Source: Antennarius striatus (Eukaryota > Chordata > Actinopteri > Lophiiformes > Antennariidae). Taken from it: a stretch of 64,000 nucleotides of DNA. The translations under genes and the position numbers were made by a program. The notes under the pieces were generated by a model that saw only the letters and a list, made by a program, of their open reading frames with translations, was not told the DNA's origin and made no database searches. The stretch is from assembly GCF_040054535.1 (NCBI RefSeq), contig NC_090784.1, forward strand, positions 19,504,001 through 19,568,000, given 5' to 3'. Numbering within the stretch: the stretch's first letter is position 1; each line of letters begins with the position of its first letter. Positions 30,859-42,960 of the stretch are shown in pieces.

Positions 30859-33800
30859 CAATGTTTGACAAATTTCAAGCATTAATAGAATCAGATTTAA
30901 CTTGTTGATTTCAGGTGTAGTTTGAAGTCACATTTTCACCCACCTGAGGAACAGATTCTTGTATATTTATCACGACAAGATCAATGTATTCGGTGAGGAC
31001 TCGGTGCAACGTGTGTCTCCTCTCACTGTCCTTCCTCAGCATAAAAAGACCAATATTCTCTTCTGTTGAGGCTGGACTGCACATTTCTGATGGAGAATCC
31101 TCTGGGATACTAGACAATAGTGGGTAATGAAGAAGTCAATCACACACATTCCCCAGATGAAGTTAAAGTACCTTAAGTAGTGTATGGATGTCAATAATTC
31201 ATGTGTGATGTAGAAGATATTCTAAATACATGGTTAGCATTAGTCAGTGGCATCACATCTTTTTTTAATAGCTGCACAGGATGCACCAGGCCTGACTGAA
31301 ACCTCAGTATGGTTTTCTACTGACGTAAGATCCTTTAGAATCAGGTTTGATGTATAAAGCCTTCATATTCTGTTGAGTGGCACTTTAACTCACGACAGGA
31401 AGCTGATGGTGGGTGGGCTCTCTGAGATTTCATCTGCCCTCTGAGCGGACTGGTGCCTCCTGAAGTCCAGGGAACTGAACAGGTCAATTGAGTCCGAGTA
31501 TGAATCGGTGTCCTCCACCAGGATAGAGATCGGAACAGACAGGCTGCGTTGATAATCAGCTGTAAACCCCAGAGCGGTTGTGGTTAAGTATGCTATTGTT
31601 CAAAATCAGTGACATTTAGTAGGTTTCAGAATGTCAATGCCCACCAAAATGAGCAATAAAAAAGAGGGTTTTAACATGGGAATAGGAAGAGACTTGAATG
31701 ATCTGTCTGAGGAGGATTGAATGGAGAAAGTGATGTGAAGACTCGCCTGCAGGTTCTGGCTCCTGCAGGACCTTGTTCTTCCTCCTGGAGGACGACCTGA
31801 GGAAAGTGTCCGCTAGCAGCTCTGTGGCCGTGGCTCTGTCGTCTGGGTTTGGTGTGAAGCACTTCATGATGAAGACCTTTGCTGAGTCTGACATGCACTC
31901 TGGAACCTTAGGGTGGATCTTGAACATGCCAACCTTGATGGGATTTCATTTAAAAGTTACTGACAAAGACGGTTCATTTTAACAAATTCAACAAACCACT
32001 GATGCTTACAATTATGATGATAAAGGTGAATATCAACCATATTTAGAAGTACAGCTTATGAATATTTTTATCAAAGATACACCTATGCAAGCCTACACAT
32101 CTACTTTAGTCACTGCTTTCTCTTACTCACCTTGTACATGGCTGCCTGAGGGCTTCCTAACTCATGGAAGGGTGTTTTGCCTGTGGCCATTTCTATAATT
32201 GTGCACCCTAGAGACCAGATATCAGCTGCCTTCCCATAACCCCGCGGGCCCTGGTCTATAATCTCTGGGGCCATGTACTGGAGGGTTCCTATTGAAAACA
32301 ATCATCACAGCAACCATTAAATTCTTCAGTCGGTTCATGAATAAAACAAAATAAAGCTGATCATTATAAATCATGGTTAAATCTACAGTTATAATGAACT
32401 TACCAGCAAATGTCTCAGTGCAGGGGTTGATCCCTGCTAACCGTTTGGAGGTTCCAAAGTCAGAGATCTTCAAGACTCCACTGTAGGTGTTGATCAGTAC
32501 ATTGTCACCCTGCACATGCACACACGATACACACTAAGGATAACCTTATTTTATCAAAAAGTCAGGATGAAATTATTCTAGACTCTTATTCTATGAAAAT
32601 AACTGAATTGAAACTTATTCCAAAGATTTGTCATTCACCTTAATGTCTCTGTGGACTATCTGATTGTCATGAAGGTATTTGAGCCCCTCCAGGATCTGTT
32701 TTGTGTAGAAGATGATGGTGGCTTCGTTGTCTTTCAAAGGACCCCATTTCGAGCGTAGGAGGGAGGATAAACTTCCTACAAACAAGAATATACAAAGGGA
32801 TTCATCCGACTCATTTTCAAGACCAGAATCCTGCTGTGAATTCTTTTCTTTTTTTTGACATGTGAATGAAGGTAGAGATGAGCATCATTCCTATACACTG
32901 TATCATACTGGCATCCAGGAAATGTTATACAGTCAATTACATAACCACCGACTTCCTTAATGCTTAATAAAGGTATCATTATCTAAAAAAGAAAACAGAC
33001 AGAGGAAGAAGTAAGTACTCATATAAGCTGAAGCTGAGCTCTTATGTTGGCTATTCCAGGAAGCAAAGGTGGATTTTCATGACCCAATAATCCTCTGAAA
33101 GTTTATTCTGGTGTCATGCCATAGTTTCTATATTACATGAGAGCCAAGTAACACTTTTGCATTAATGTGGGTCTCTGTACAAAGTAAAAAGGCATCAGTA
33201 ACTGTATAAGCAGATGTGAATTTACGAAAAATTCATGAGAATAAATCTGGATATTTTTTTTTTGATTCATGCAAAATGTTGAATTTACATGCAATGATTT
33301 CAAATTTGCATACGGCAAGATGTAATTTTTTTTTCTGTCACATCTGAGATATTTAAATCTTCGTACTACATTTTTCAATACATATGTTCAGGCCTAGCTG
33401 GGAAACATCACACCGGTTTATTCTTTGAAGCTTTCACTTTACCTCCCGGTACTTCCTCCATGAAGATCTTGATGTAACCATCCTGACTGACGGAGCCCAG
33501 GTACTGGACAATATTCCTATGTTTTAGCCTCTTGTGTAGCGCTATCTCCTCGTGTAGCGGCTGGGAATACCTGGGAGACACAAAGGAATAAATGTTTGAT
33601 GATCACATTTGCATTTTGGTCAAGGAGATTAATTGTTTCACTCCAATTTCAAGGGATTAAATCATCTTCACATTAGGTTTTGTGCCACACTAGAACTGTT
33701 TTCCTCTCGCTGTCAGGATGTTCTTTATTCTGTTACTTTATATATGCATCATCAAGACCACTAATCTGAAGTGCTATTTCCAATTTTTGCGGCAGAGAAT

Positions 33801-36800
33801 AAATACAGCATGTCATAGAAATACGCTGAGCTGGGTGTCTGAATTACAGGGTTTTGGCAAACGAGAAACAGTGATTTAAATATCACATTTCTCTTGATGG
33901 CATTCTTTATTTTCACAACACTGCTGTGCTAACCTAAGCACTTTGTGCACAATAATGCACGATGAGAGAAAGCATAAACAATCATTCGTCTCCTTCAAGT
34001 TTCCTATGAGCACTAGAGATCCAGAGCAGGGAGCATCCTCTGCAAAAATCTGTTCCCACTAAGGGTGTCGTAGAAAAAAAAAAAAACACTGCGGATTTGT
34101 GTCTCCTAGTTGGGGATAACTGAGACAAAAATGTGTGCGAGAGGTGTTTTATCATACGTGCTGTCCTTCTCTGGGATTTCCTTGATGGCAATGCGCACTT
34201 GGTTGCTCAGATCCCTTCCAGCGTACACCACACCGTACGTCCCTTTACCCAGAACCACCTTGTCGCCATTTTCATTCGTCTCATAGACGTACTGGTAAAA
34301 GCAGTTAGGGACAGAATGGATGGATGTGAATGCATAAACTGATGTAGGAGCATCAGAGGACTTCCATAAGCAACCGGAAGCAGATGCAGCAAATGCAGGT
34401 GTTGGTTCAGATGACAACAATATAAGTTTACTTATCTAGTTACAGGAAAATGTGAAAAAAAAAATTGAATATATAAATAAAAAATAATAATAAAACACAT
34501 ACACACATGCACACACATAAAGACATACATATATTTTTAGTACTTTTATACATTTTTAAACAAGTAATTCACAATTAATTGCAGTCTAGTACACACACAC
34601 ACACACACAAACAAAAATATGTGGAATGCAAAAGGAATGTTATCTTTTTTTCCACTTGTTGAGACATGCATCACCTATTCCAGGTCATTCAGTGACCCAC
34701 CTCTAATATTCCTTCTGTAAGATGGTTCAGGTCCAGAATAGAGTCTTTAGCCTGCTGAAGCAGAGAGTTCACCAGCTCACAGAAACTAGTGAGAGAACAG
34801 AGAAAGGAAAAGTGAACATAGATTCAGAGTTACTGTTAAATCCCATACAGTGCAAAAACAAAACAAAATAAAACATAGCCCAAGCAAAGAAGCAATACAC
34901 ATTGGGTCTAATATAATATGTAGTAATAATAATAATAATAATGGATTATATTTATATCACACTTTTCTGGACACTCAAAGATGCTTGACACTGGATCCAT
35001 TATTCTTTCACTACTCATTCGTACTTGGTGATGGTAAGCAATGTACTGTATGTAGCCACAGCCAATCCGTGCCTATGGACCCTCTGACCACCACCGATAC
35101 AATCGCACATATTCACACACCAGTGAGTGCCTCACTGGAGGCAAGGAGGGTAAAGTGTCTTGTTCAAGGACACAACAATAGGTGCCTAGGGGAGTGGGAG
35201 CAGGAATCGAACCGTTGATCTTACAATCACTGGACGACCTGCTCTACCACTGAGCCACTGCCGCTCCAATAAAAGGTCTACAGCTCCTCGTGACCAGCAT
35301 TTCATATTAGGAAACATATTGTTCTTTTGAAGTGTTTTGAACTCCATAAATACAGTTCCTGTCCATTTTATTGAGGAAGTAGCGCAGATTTCAGTTACAG
35401 ATCTGTCAAACACATGACTCACTCACCCTTTACAGTGAAGTTCAGAGGGGAAGCAGAGCTGAAAGTCATCTGAGTTGTAGTGGACATACAGGAAGCAGCT
35501 CCGCTCATCGATCTTTGAAGCACTTAAGAGGAGGGGTGGGAGGAAATTAGGATTTTATGTCTTTTATACCTTTAAATAGTTCCCTTGTGTGCCTGATTAG
35601 AAATGGCAGAAGTGTTTCAAACTTCTTTCAAATAAATTTCTGTTAACACACATGTTAATACACAAGTCAACCTCAGTGTTTGTTACACAGATGCTGTGTT
35701 AATGTTTGCACAACACTAATAGGGCACATGGGAAAATTGATTTATTCAGTAAAGGCAGACGAACAGTAAGCATCTGCACCAGTGAATGAAATGTTTTTCC
35801 CCCCTGGATCATAATACACTACAGTCTGAGAAAAACGGGAACTGGAAAAACTGCAGGCAAAAACCTAGACTGTCTCAATCCTGACGAGATGCCAGAGACG
35901 CATCAGCAAAAAAAAAGGGAAAAAGACAAAAATCCAGCTTAAAATGTGACAAACAGCCAAGGTTTCCCAGACAAGCTGTATATTTTGGCTCCTTTGGCTT
36001 TGCCTGCAGGCGCGACCACACCCAGAACTGAGAGCAGATATTTGAGATGTTAGCACATGCTTTGCAGCACTTTACCTCACACCACGGATTGCAGAGGCCG
36101 GGAAAGTCCACTGGTGTAAGCCTTTCTGCAGAATAGGGGAATTAAAACAATTGATAAGGACAGTTGTGATCCACAATGAGCTCCACTTAACATACAGGCA
36201 TGCATTTATCTGCATGTATGACGTCGACACGAGGCCTCAGGGAAGTGAAGATGTGCTACCGACACAATCACTAGAGTAAACATTTACTCTTCCATGAATG
36301 ACAACTGTGAGAATGTTGGATTTTATCCTCTTTAAGCAACTTATTCAGCTTTCTGTACATATGGTAGTTACATATAATGCATAAAGATGACTGTGTGGCT
36401 GGAGGAACTGAGGGGGTGCATACCTTTAAGGTTGTGACGTGCTTCAACTGAACAGTACGACTGTCATCCTCCTCGCTGACGCAGACAACAGCTGGTTGGA
36501 GGACTTTGCTGGGTTCCATAATGAGAACCTGGAAAGCACAGTTCAAACAGGAAGTCCTGACTGTATCCCTCCACTGCAGGAGTGTGTGTTGATCTTCAGA
36601 TTAAAATGAACAGAATCAACAGATACATGTATGTTTATGAGTCGGGTTATTAGTGCCGTCTTACCGGGCAGTGATCTGTGGAGACTGTGGGTTTACAGGT
36701 CTGTAGAAGAAGCTCCATCCAAAAGTCCATGATTTGCTGTTTAGGAGATTTCACCTCAGGCTGCTTAGCAAACTGTCGATAGAGGATGAACGTCTCCATG

Positions 36801-39800
36801 ATGGACGCCACGTACCTGACAGAAACAGACAGGTCAATATTAGACTGGGATGTCCCAATGTTTTCTGATCAAAACTTGAAATCAAAGTAAGAAATCTGAA
36901 CTAAACTGCATCCAGACGACCAATAAAAGATCTTGATCGGTGTGATCCCTCACCAGATGGGAGCCTTGAGCCTGTAGAGTTTCTCAGATGCCTCGATCAC
37001 TTTCCTGTGTTCGTTAGCCAAGATGTTTGCACCCAGATAGAAGCCCACATCCCAGTAGGCCTTCATCTTCTCCAAACTGCCCTTTCTTCCGAGCAGCGTG
37101 CTCAGAGTCACACCTGACCGCCAAACGACAGACAGCAAAATAACAAACTGTGAAGTTTATACTAAAAACACACCACAACGTTGGCCTTCCTTGTTAACGT
37201 CAACACAACTCGATGTGTGTAATGTGTAAGAATCAGTTTGACACTGAATGTGGGAAAGTATAAAAGCATTAAGCACCAATTTTACGCAGTTCAATGGAAG
37301 TTTCAAATTCATGGCCAGCTGCCATCAGGAGGACCACGTTGTTGATGGCTGAGTGAAGAGTTGGCTCCGTCTCAAAACCTTTTCCGTACCTGACAAATAA
37401 TAGATAAGACCACTGGTCGATTAAACTGGAGCATTAACAGATGGCGGGATGAAGACAAACCCATAAACTTCAACATGCACAAGCAGCATTAATCCAAAAA
37501 AAAGACGATGAGACTATTAATGGCAAACTGCGGTACAAAATAAAAAGTGAAAAAGACAGTCGAATGCCACCTTTCTCGTCAACACAAAGTGGTTGTACCA
37601 GTAGCAGGCCTGGTCTCTGCTGCGCTGATCAGTGAACTCAGAGCTCATGAACATGTCTTTGTAGATCCGTCCACAAAGGCAGAAGAAGTCCGACGCCACT
37701 TTTCCCCCTGACTCCACTATGGGTAGAATCAAGTCCAAAGCCTTTGCACGATCTCCAGGGAGATTTCTCCTGATATGGGGAGAATGGATGACATCAGCAG
37801 CAATGAGCTATGACAAAGCTCTTTGTGTGTTGTGTATACATAAAGAGACAAATAACAGAGCAGAAACAGATTGCAGCTATTAAGATGGAGACTGTTTCTA
37901 AAGCACACCTGTTTAAAGCAAATATGTGATGAAACTTGATATTCTGATGTCCTGTTATCAAACACATGGGCAGGTTGTCCAGGGTCTCCACCAATTTGAT
38001 GATTGAATCATAGTCCTGAGAAAATAAATGGCAAGAAATCTAACAGAACATGAATCAATAAAGCACAGAAAAATAGTAGTAGATTATTCAGCAATCATGA
38101 AATACATAGAATCCTTGGATTTCCCTGAAAAAAAGACATCAGTATTGCTGAACTGATAATGACTTAATAACTAACAGCTATGATCTCCTGTGCCTGGACT
38201 GACTTAGGCGTTAGACTACCCGTGATAAAGTTATTATTGTGAAATAACACAGGTATACTCCATAGTAAACATGAAACACAAGGATGAAATTCCCAAGAGC
38301 CGACCTAGACCGTCCTTTTTAGCAACAACTTAGAGACAGTGGTGACGAACAACTGCATTTTAACAGGCAGAAACCACGAGCAGGTCCAAGCATTAAGGTG
38401 GGAGGTCCTCTACGTTGGCTGGTCGAACAAGGACACAGACATGTGCAGCCGCAATAACAATAACAGCTACTATAACAGAGGCATTTCCTCACATGCACAC
38501 ACACCTGAATGTCCCTGTAGGACAGCAGCAGGTTCATGACAATGTCAGGGGTCAGCAGCTCCACGCTGTCCAGGCGCTTCTGGATGCGGCCCAACTCGTC
38601 GCTCAGGTCTTTACCGCTGAAGCGTTCCCGCGCCAAACGAATGTCATTCCTGACCGACTCCCGGAAGTACTCACTGTTGGCGTCAAACACGAGGGTGTAC
38701 TGGGAGTTAACATAAGCCAACGCATGTGTAAACAGAGATGATAATGTCCGGCCCTAAAGCCTGACCTGGACTGAATGTGGACATTGTTCAGCAGGTGCAC
38801 CAGGCGTTCTACCAGCAGGGTCAGCAGGGGCTCCAGCTGGAAGCTGGGCTGCATCAGTTCTTTGATACCAGTCATCATGGCACCGTCACAGGCAAACACT
38901 TTGCCCTGGGGTGACACCATGTAAGGGATGAACGTGTAACTTCCACATTGTTCCTGTGGGAAGACAAGATAAGCTAAGTTACAAGGCGAGGTATCACAGG
39001 GAATCAGGAGCATCATCAACCAGATGTTTACATTTGAAGTATCCTGGTGAACTAATTTTTTGCTTTTCAAACATTCTTCTAATCAAATCGCATCACTGCT
39101 TAGAAATTAGTGCAAAAACCCATGGCGTTGAGGAGCGGGTCGCCATCCCACATGATGACATCATTCAGATGTTGCGTAAATCCAGGAGGGGGGGGGGGAT
39201 GACTGTTGTAAACAATGACACTCATCACTTATTGCATCAAAGTTGCGTCACCTGAGAAATCCTGTTTCCTTTTCAGTGGGTTTTCTGGATTTTGGTTCAG
39301 ATTAAATTGAGACATTTATTTACCTCAATTTAATCTGAAGCATTGTTATTATAATGATTATTATTACATAATATTTTAATATTATTACATACTATTTTAA
39401 TATTATTACATAATGTTATAATATTTATATTATAATACCATTATATTAGTATCATACTATTGTTCACTTTTTTATCAAAAGTGAATAACAGAATATTATC
39501 TTCTGTGTATGATTCTGCTGGTACACTGTTCATACTTTATTTGGGGGGGTGCATTGTTAGACATAGTTAACTTTTTTCTATTTCACATGCTACGGATCGT
39601 GTGGTTTACCTTGACAGCCTGTATGTCACTATCTTGCTTGTAACAGTATAGGATGATGTTGTTCGTCATGCTGAAACTTTCTCTCACTCCCAGGTGATAG
39701 AAGAGAGACGGCTGGCAGAAAGAGTCGCTCATCTCGACCACCGCGACGTCTGTAAGTGTGTGTGGGGGGGCAACATTTCAGAGATTGGGTAAATTTACGC

Positions 39801-40261
39801 GTAGACAGTGTCGTTGTGCGTGCGTTTCATCCACATTTGCATTTACTCCAGTCGGCCTGTCTGCACTTGCCTGCATTGTAGAAGTTATCCAGGATGTCTG
39901 TTGTGCCCAGGGATATTCTCTCAAATGGAATGGTTTGGAAAACGGCGTGTGCGTCCGCGCAAGCTTCCTTCACACATTTCAGGGACAGGTTCTCCTCGGA
40001 CAGCGGCACCGACGCGTCCTCGTTGACGATGTACGCCACGGTCACCGGTCTGGTGCGGCTCCGCGGGGAGACGATCTGTTTGCCCGGACCGCTGGAGCTC
40101 AGCTCAATCACCGAAGGCTCCTGCCAAAAACTTCCAGCTAACACCCGCACCGGATCTTTCCTCCTCAGCTCATGCAGGCTCATTCTCCTGCGCTCCGTCG
40201 TGAACATGTTTTTGCAGTATTCCGCAGCCGGAACTTTAATGCATCTCTTCCGTCGGGACAT
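27996..40261 (-). CDS. map3k6: Mitogen-activated protein kinase kinase kinase 6 (ASK2)
   Basis: Stress-activated MAP3K feeding JNK and p38. Exons: 39871-40261, 39610-39749, 38766-38953, 38505-38673, 37909-38015, 37599-37769, 37277-37389, 36954-37113, 36665-36815, 36424-36528, 36076-36125, 35427-35522, 34701-34785, 34158-34291, 33443-33570, 32639-32775, 32404-32509, 32131-32288, 31747-31933, 31394-31559, 30944-31109, 30165-30350, 29959-30064, 29606-29837, 29411-29523, 28438-28535, 28283-28359, 27996-28092. All phases agree, giving 4017 nt or 1338 aa. Order: thioredoxin-binding-type N-terminus, helical central region, kinase (about 650-908), coiled coil, SAM-like C-terminus. An RSLSVP 14-3-3-type motif follows the kinase (Ser about 933). 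[14 protein letters not shown] and [12 protein letters not shown] favour MAP3K6 over MAP3K5. Introns 1 and 19 need GC-AG splicing. No broken exon, so probably functional. MAP3K5 is the main alternative name. Confidence 0.95.
28283..29837 (-). other. map3k6: map3k6 C-terminal coiled coil and SAM-like exons
   Basis: Exons 29606-29837 and 29411-29523 join to read [20 protein letters not shown], the heptad region by which ASK kinases oligomerise. Exons 28438-28535, 28283-28359 and 27996-28092 encode [16 protein letters not shown], then [20 protein letters not shown], the SAM-like end shared by ASK family members. The exon 24 donor had to be placed at AGAGT|GTAGGA to keep the frame; a donor two bases earlier would break it. 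Confidence 0.85.
30656..30857. repeat. Repeat with perfect palindrome and (ATT)n tail in map3k6 intron 21
   Basis: It starts near TTAACTGCCAAAGACGCC, which resembles a widespread fish piggyBac-like end beginning at TTAA. It contains a perfect 22-bp palindrome at 30663-30684 (arm AAAGACGCCAT) and a hairpin CATCTTTGG/CCAAAGATG near 30750. It ends in an interrupted (TTA)n microsatellite at 30790-30857. The element family is a guess; the palindrome and microsatellite are certain. Confidence 0.6.
31747..34291 (-). other. map3k6: map3k6 kinase-domain exons with intact catalytic residues
   Basis: Exons 34158-34291, 33443-33570, 32639-32775, 32404-32509, 32131-32288 and 31747-31933 encode the kinase. 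Visible motifs are the glycine loop GKGTYGVV (657-664), the ATP-anchoring lysine in RIAIKEI (679), HRDIKGDN (Asp 773), DFG (792-794), and the activation segment [15 protein letters not shown]. Thr 808 in TETF corresponds to the activating Thr838 of human ASK1 (constant offset of 30, from remembered numbering). All key residues are present, so this is an active-type kinase. Confidence 0.93.
34589..34608. repeat. Short (AC)n run in map3k6 intron 13
   Basis: About ten AC units in an A/T-rich intron stretch; simple sequence only. Confidence 0.85.
34921..35268 (-). mobile_element. tRNA-derived SINE (V-SINE-like), near full length
   Basis: Read on the minus strand it starts with a tRNA-like head (GTGGCTCAGTGGTAGAGCAG, then GGTTCGATTCC). 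A core with CCTTGAACAAGACACTTTAC follows, then a tail related to AAAAGTGTGATATAAATATA, ending in (ATT)n at 34921-34942. That layout is typical of teleost SINEs with LINE-shared 3' tails. It lies in map3k6 intron 12, in the same orientation as the gene. No target duplication was confirmed. Confidence 0.8.
39296..39440. repeat. Perfect 16-bp hairpin followed by TATTA-rich repeat in map3k6 intron 2
   Basis: TTCAGATTAAATTGAG (39296-39311) pairs perfectly with 39324-39339 across a 12-nt loop. Immediately after, about 100 bp consist of ATTATTACATAATATTTTAA-type units, a degenerate AT-rich repeat. It lies between exons 2 and 3 and contains no coding sequence. Confidence 0.85.
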
Positions 40262-41038
40262 TCATTACAAACGGAAATCTACTGTTGCTTATTCTCCAAA
40301 TTCCCCCAGGTGCGTCACCGCCTCGGATCACTCTCCATACCTACAAACAGTCGTCACTCTTCTCCGCTCGACCCGCCCTGCTCCGCCCGTTCGTTCTGAG
40401 AGTGACACCGGATCCCACTCAGACTCTCGCATGACCTCTGCTGTGGAAAACCATTACCGCCAACACATAAGCAATAAGGAAACTGATCCGAATGTTAAAA
40501 ATTAAATACGGTTAGTTTGTCCCACCGTTTAAAGTCACTTTATTGTAATTACTTAACTTCCTGGATGAAATAAATACAATAGGAAAAAGGTGTACAGAAA
40601 ATAACATGCGTATAAACGTTCATTTTGCACAAATATATTTTAGTACAGATTATAATAAAAATTCCAAGCCCTACATTAAAAACTCTTCAGACAAACAAAT
40701 TTTCCACTGACTTTATTTACAGAACATATTTTATAATGAGCTGTTACACTTAGGCGAGCTATCATCTGGCACTAAGCACTTTATTTTCTTCCTGTGAGCA
40801 CTGTCAGATGTGAGATCAGCCATGCATTACAAAGACATAAAACAATCAACCTGAGAATAGCAAGTCTTTTGAGACAATTGTGGCAGGTTTAAGCAAATAG
40901 TTTTGAAATTACAGAATATACAAACCAGCCTTGTTCCATTATTTGTTCCATATCCCCGCAGAAGGATCTAGCAAATAAAACTTGACGATGATGTCATCTA
41001 ACCTGATTGAATCTGAAAATAAAGTTTATGGAAACAAA
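40262..41038 (-). promoter_or_regulatory. map3k6 promoter side and snip1 3' UTR
   Basis: These 777 bp lie between the snip1 stop and the map3k6 start, both genes reading leftward. The right part should be the snip1 3' UTR, with a minus-strand AATAAA at 40780-40785 about 255 bp after the snip1 stop. The left part, near 40262-40460, is richer in C+G and should hold the map3k6 promoter. A plus-strand frame here (39894-40505) is the shadow of map3k6 exon 1. No TATA box was identified. Confidence 0.5.
40780..40785 (-). terminator. snip1: Candidate poly(A) signal of snip1
   Basis: AATAAA on the minus strand (TTTATT on plus), about 255 bp downstream of the snip1 stop at 41039. A second candidate lies about 70 bp further on, near 40712. 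Confidence 0.4.
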
Positions 41039-42827
41039 TCACTCATCGAGACCCTCATCTTCTTCCTCTTCCTTCTTGGCGTCCACCTCTGTTGTGTCTG
41101 AAAACTCGTGCAGCAGCACATATTCTCGGCTGCTGAAGCCAAACTTAATAACGTCCTTTTCTTTGAGCTCATAATAGCGCTGGGGTTCTATGCGCTGGTT
41201 GTTCAGGTAAGTGCCGTTGCCAGACGCCAGATCGATGATGTAAGGCCTTACCCTGCGGCCAAGGCTGCCGTCTGCACGCGTAAACTCCACCAGTCTGGAG
41301 CAATGCGGAAAGAAAGGCAGACATGTATTAACTCAACAGGAAGTAGAGTTTTTGTAACTTATAGAGACTGTATTTTTAGATTTCTAGAAGCATCACAGAT
41401 ACTCTTACCTATACTGGAATACTGCATGTTGCTTGGAGCAAGATGGGTGATCGATGGGGATGTCAGCAATTCTTCGCTGTCGCCCCAACAAATAGGCACT
41501 CTGTCTGTGAATATACATGACTGGAAGAGGTTCATCATTCTTAAAAGGATAAAGCCTCCACCTGCGCTTGGGAATGCGAGCCTCGGGAGGCTCGTTGTAC
41601 TTTATCACCACTCCCCGGAATGTGTTTGTATCTTCTGTTAATGCTCCTGAGAGTCCAAAGTTGGGCTGCTCTTTCTCAGCAGGAGGGTCACTTGTGTGTC
41701 CAAAATCTTCTTCCTGGCTTTGCTCACGCTGCTGTCGGTTTTCCCTGCGCCGCTCGTCATGCTGCCGTCTTTCTGCTTCTTGGGAGGCAAGTGCGTCTCG
41801 TTCTCTGTGTCTCTCTCTACTGTGGTCTCTCTCCTGCGGTCTGTCAGATTCCCATCTGCTACGCCTCTCTTCTGGCTGGCCGTTTCTTCTCCTACGCTCA
41901 TCACTACTGGCTCGATGAGCCTCTCGCTCCTGTGAGACATTTGGTGGGATGAAAGGTAAATAAACAGACCTTGATCTGCTTACAGGTAGAAAACTAAGTG
42001 ACATCCATAAAATTGTGAAGCTTGATTTTCCACATCATATTATTACTGGTACTGTATTACATTATTTTTTGTACTATTTCAATTGTCTCATTTAAAATAC
42101 CTCATTATGGCCTTATGACATTTTAAAGCCTGATTCAACCATATAAAGCAAAAATGATTATTATAATCCAAGTAAAACTGTAAAAAACGACAAGCCAGAG
42201 GGAAACACTGAATCACTCTGTAGACACTTGTCGTTTTCATTCTTCCAGTTACTAATTTACATATAGATTTGCTGATTTTATCCATAATACAAAACCTAAT
42301 CACCTTCTTTACTTTGACATCAGCTCCACGATGGGGACTACGACTCCTTCTGTTCCTGGGCGATCGACTGCCTCGTCTGGCGGGAGATTTCTCTCTTCTG
42401 CCTTGTGAGCGGTCCCTCGTTCTGGCAGTCGACAACACAGTTAGACGGACAGCATAAACAGATTCTTATGTAACTTTTAAACACTTACAATAACATTACG
42501 TAACAGAACATGACAATGTCATGTTTGTTAGGGGGTTAACCAACAAACGCTGAACTGCATTTTTGGTTAGCGTCAATATTGACTCGCCATTAAACGATTG
42601 GGTCACATCTAATAAAAGCAAAAAAAATTACAAATGACATAAGTAAGTTAAATCGTGATGACGATCAACGCCGTGTTGGTTTACCTGCTCGTTTTCCTCT
42701 GTGGACTGTTGGATCTCGACCTCGAGTGGCGTGATGTCTGTGGCCTAACAGGGCTCAGTTTCTCCTGCTTTATCTTGACGTCTCGCTCCGGGGATTCCCT
42801 TCGCCTGTGTCGCTTTTCTTTGGTCAT
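41039..42827 (-). CDS. snip1: Smad nuclear-interacting protein 1 (FHA domain)
   Basis: Nuclear FHA-domain protein; the family takes part in pre-mRNA splicing and represses Smad/p300 signalling. Four exons with consistent phases: 42685-42827 (ATG), 42304-42421, 41409-41929, 41039-41294 (TGA), giving 345 aa, somewhat shorter than the human protein. The N-terminal half is Arg/Ser- and Arg/Glu-rich (SRSPRNRRSRSPH, then long RERHRERD runs), typical of spliceosomal proteins. FHA residues are all present: LLGR (about 234-237), the S-x-x-H turn in CSKQHAV (about 251-257) and SGNGTYLNN (about 285-293). The stretch EDTNTFRGVVIKYNEPPEAR before the FHA is nearly invariant in SNIP1. The tail is acidic (KKEEEEDEGLDE). 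It is head-to-head with dnali1, 695 bp between start codons. Confidence 0.96.
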
Positions 42828-42950
42828 TGTACTTTATCTGTAATAAATGAACGATTGAAACGGATTAGTAACTAAAAACGCATCGTCGTCACCACAATCA
42901 CACGTAAAAACAAAGGCAAACTAAAAAAAGTGTAGCGACCACAAACTTCG

Positions 42951-42960
42951 CACTTCCGGT
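42951..42960 (-). promoter_or_regulatory. ETS/GABP-type site upstream of snip1
   Basis: CACTTCCGGT on the plus strand reads ACCGGAAGTG on the gene strand, the full ETS/GABP consensus core, about 125 bp before the snip1 ATG. Such sites are typical of TATA-less housekeeping promoters and of bidirectional ones. Binding itself is inference. Confidence 0.5.

Noticed and set aside
36121..36122. Acceptor AAAG|G for map3k6 exon 11
   Set aside because: It leads to a stop within the exon. The upstream CTGCAG acceptor giving KKGLHQW fits the family and phase.
27996..40261. Calling the kinase MAP3K5 (ASK1) because it neighbours a MAP7 gene
   Set aside because: The neighbouring MAP7 member is MAP7D1-like, the locus matches human chromosome 1, and IIDQGPRG and [12 protein letters not shown] fit MAP3K6 better than the remembered MAP3K5 versions.
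39894..40505. 203-codon plus-strand open frame
   Set aside because: It is the antisense shadow of map3k6 exon 1; the minus strand encodes the conserved protein.
41568..41952. Ser/Leu/Cys-rich plus-strand frames over 100 codons
   Set aside because: Antisense shadows of the Arg/Glu-rich snip1 exon 3.
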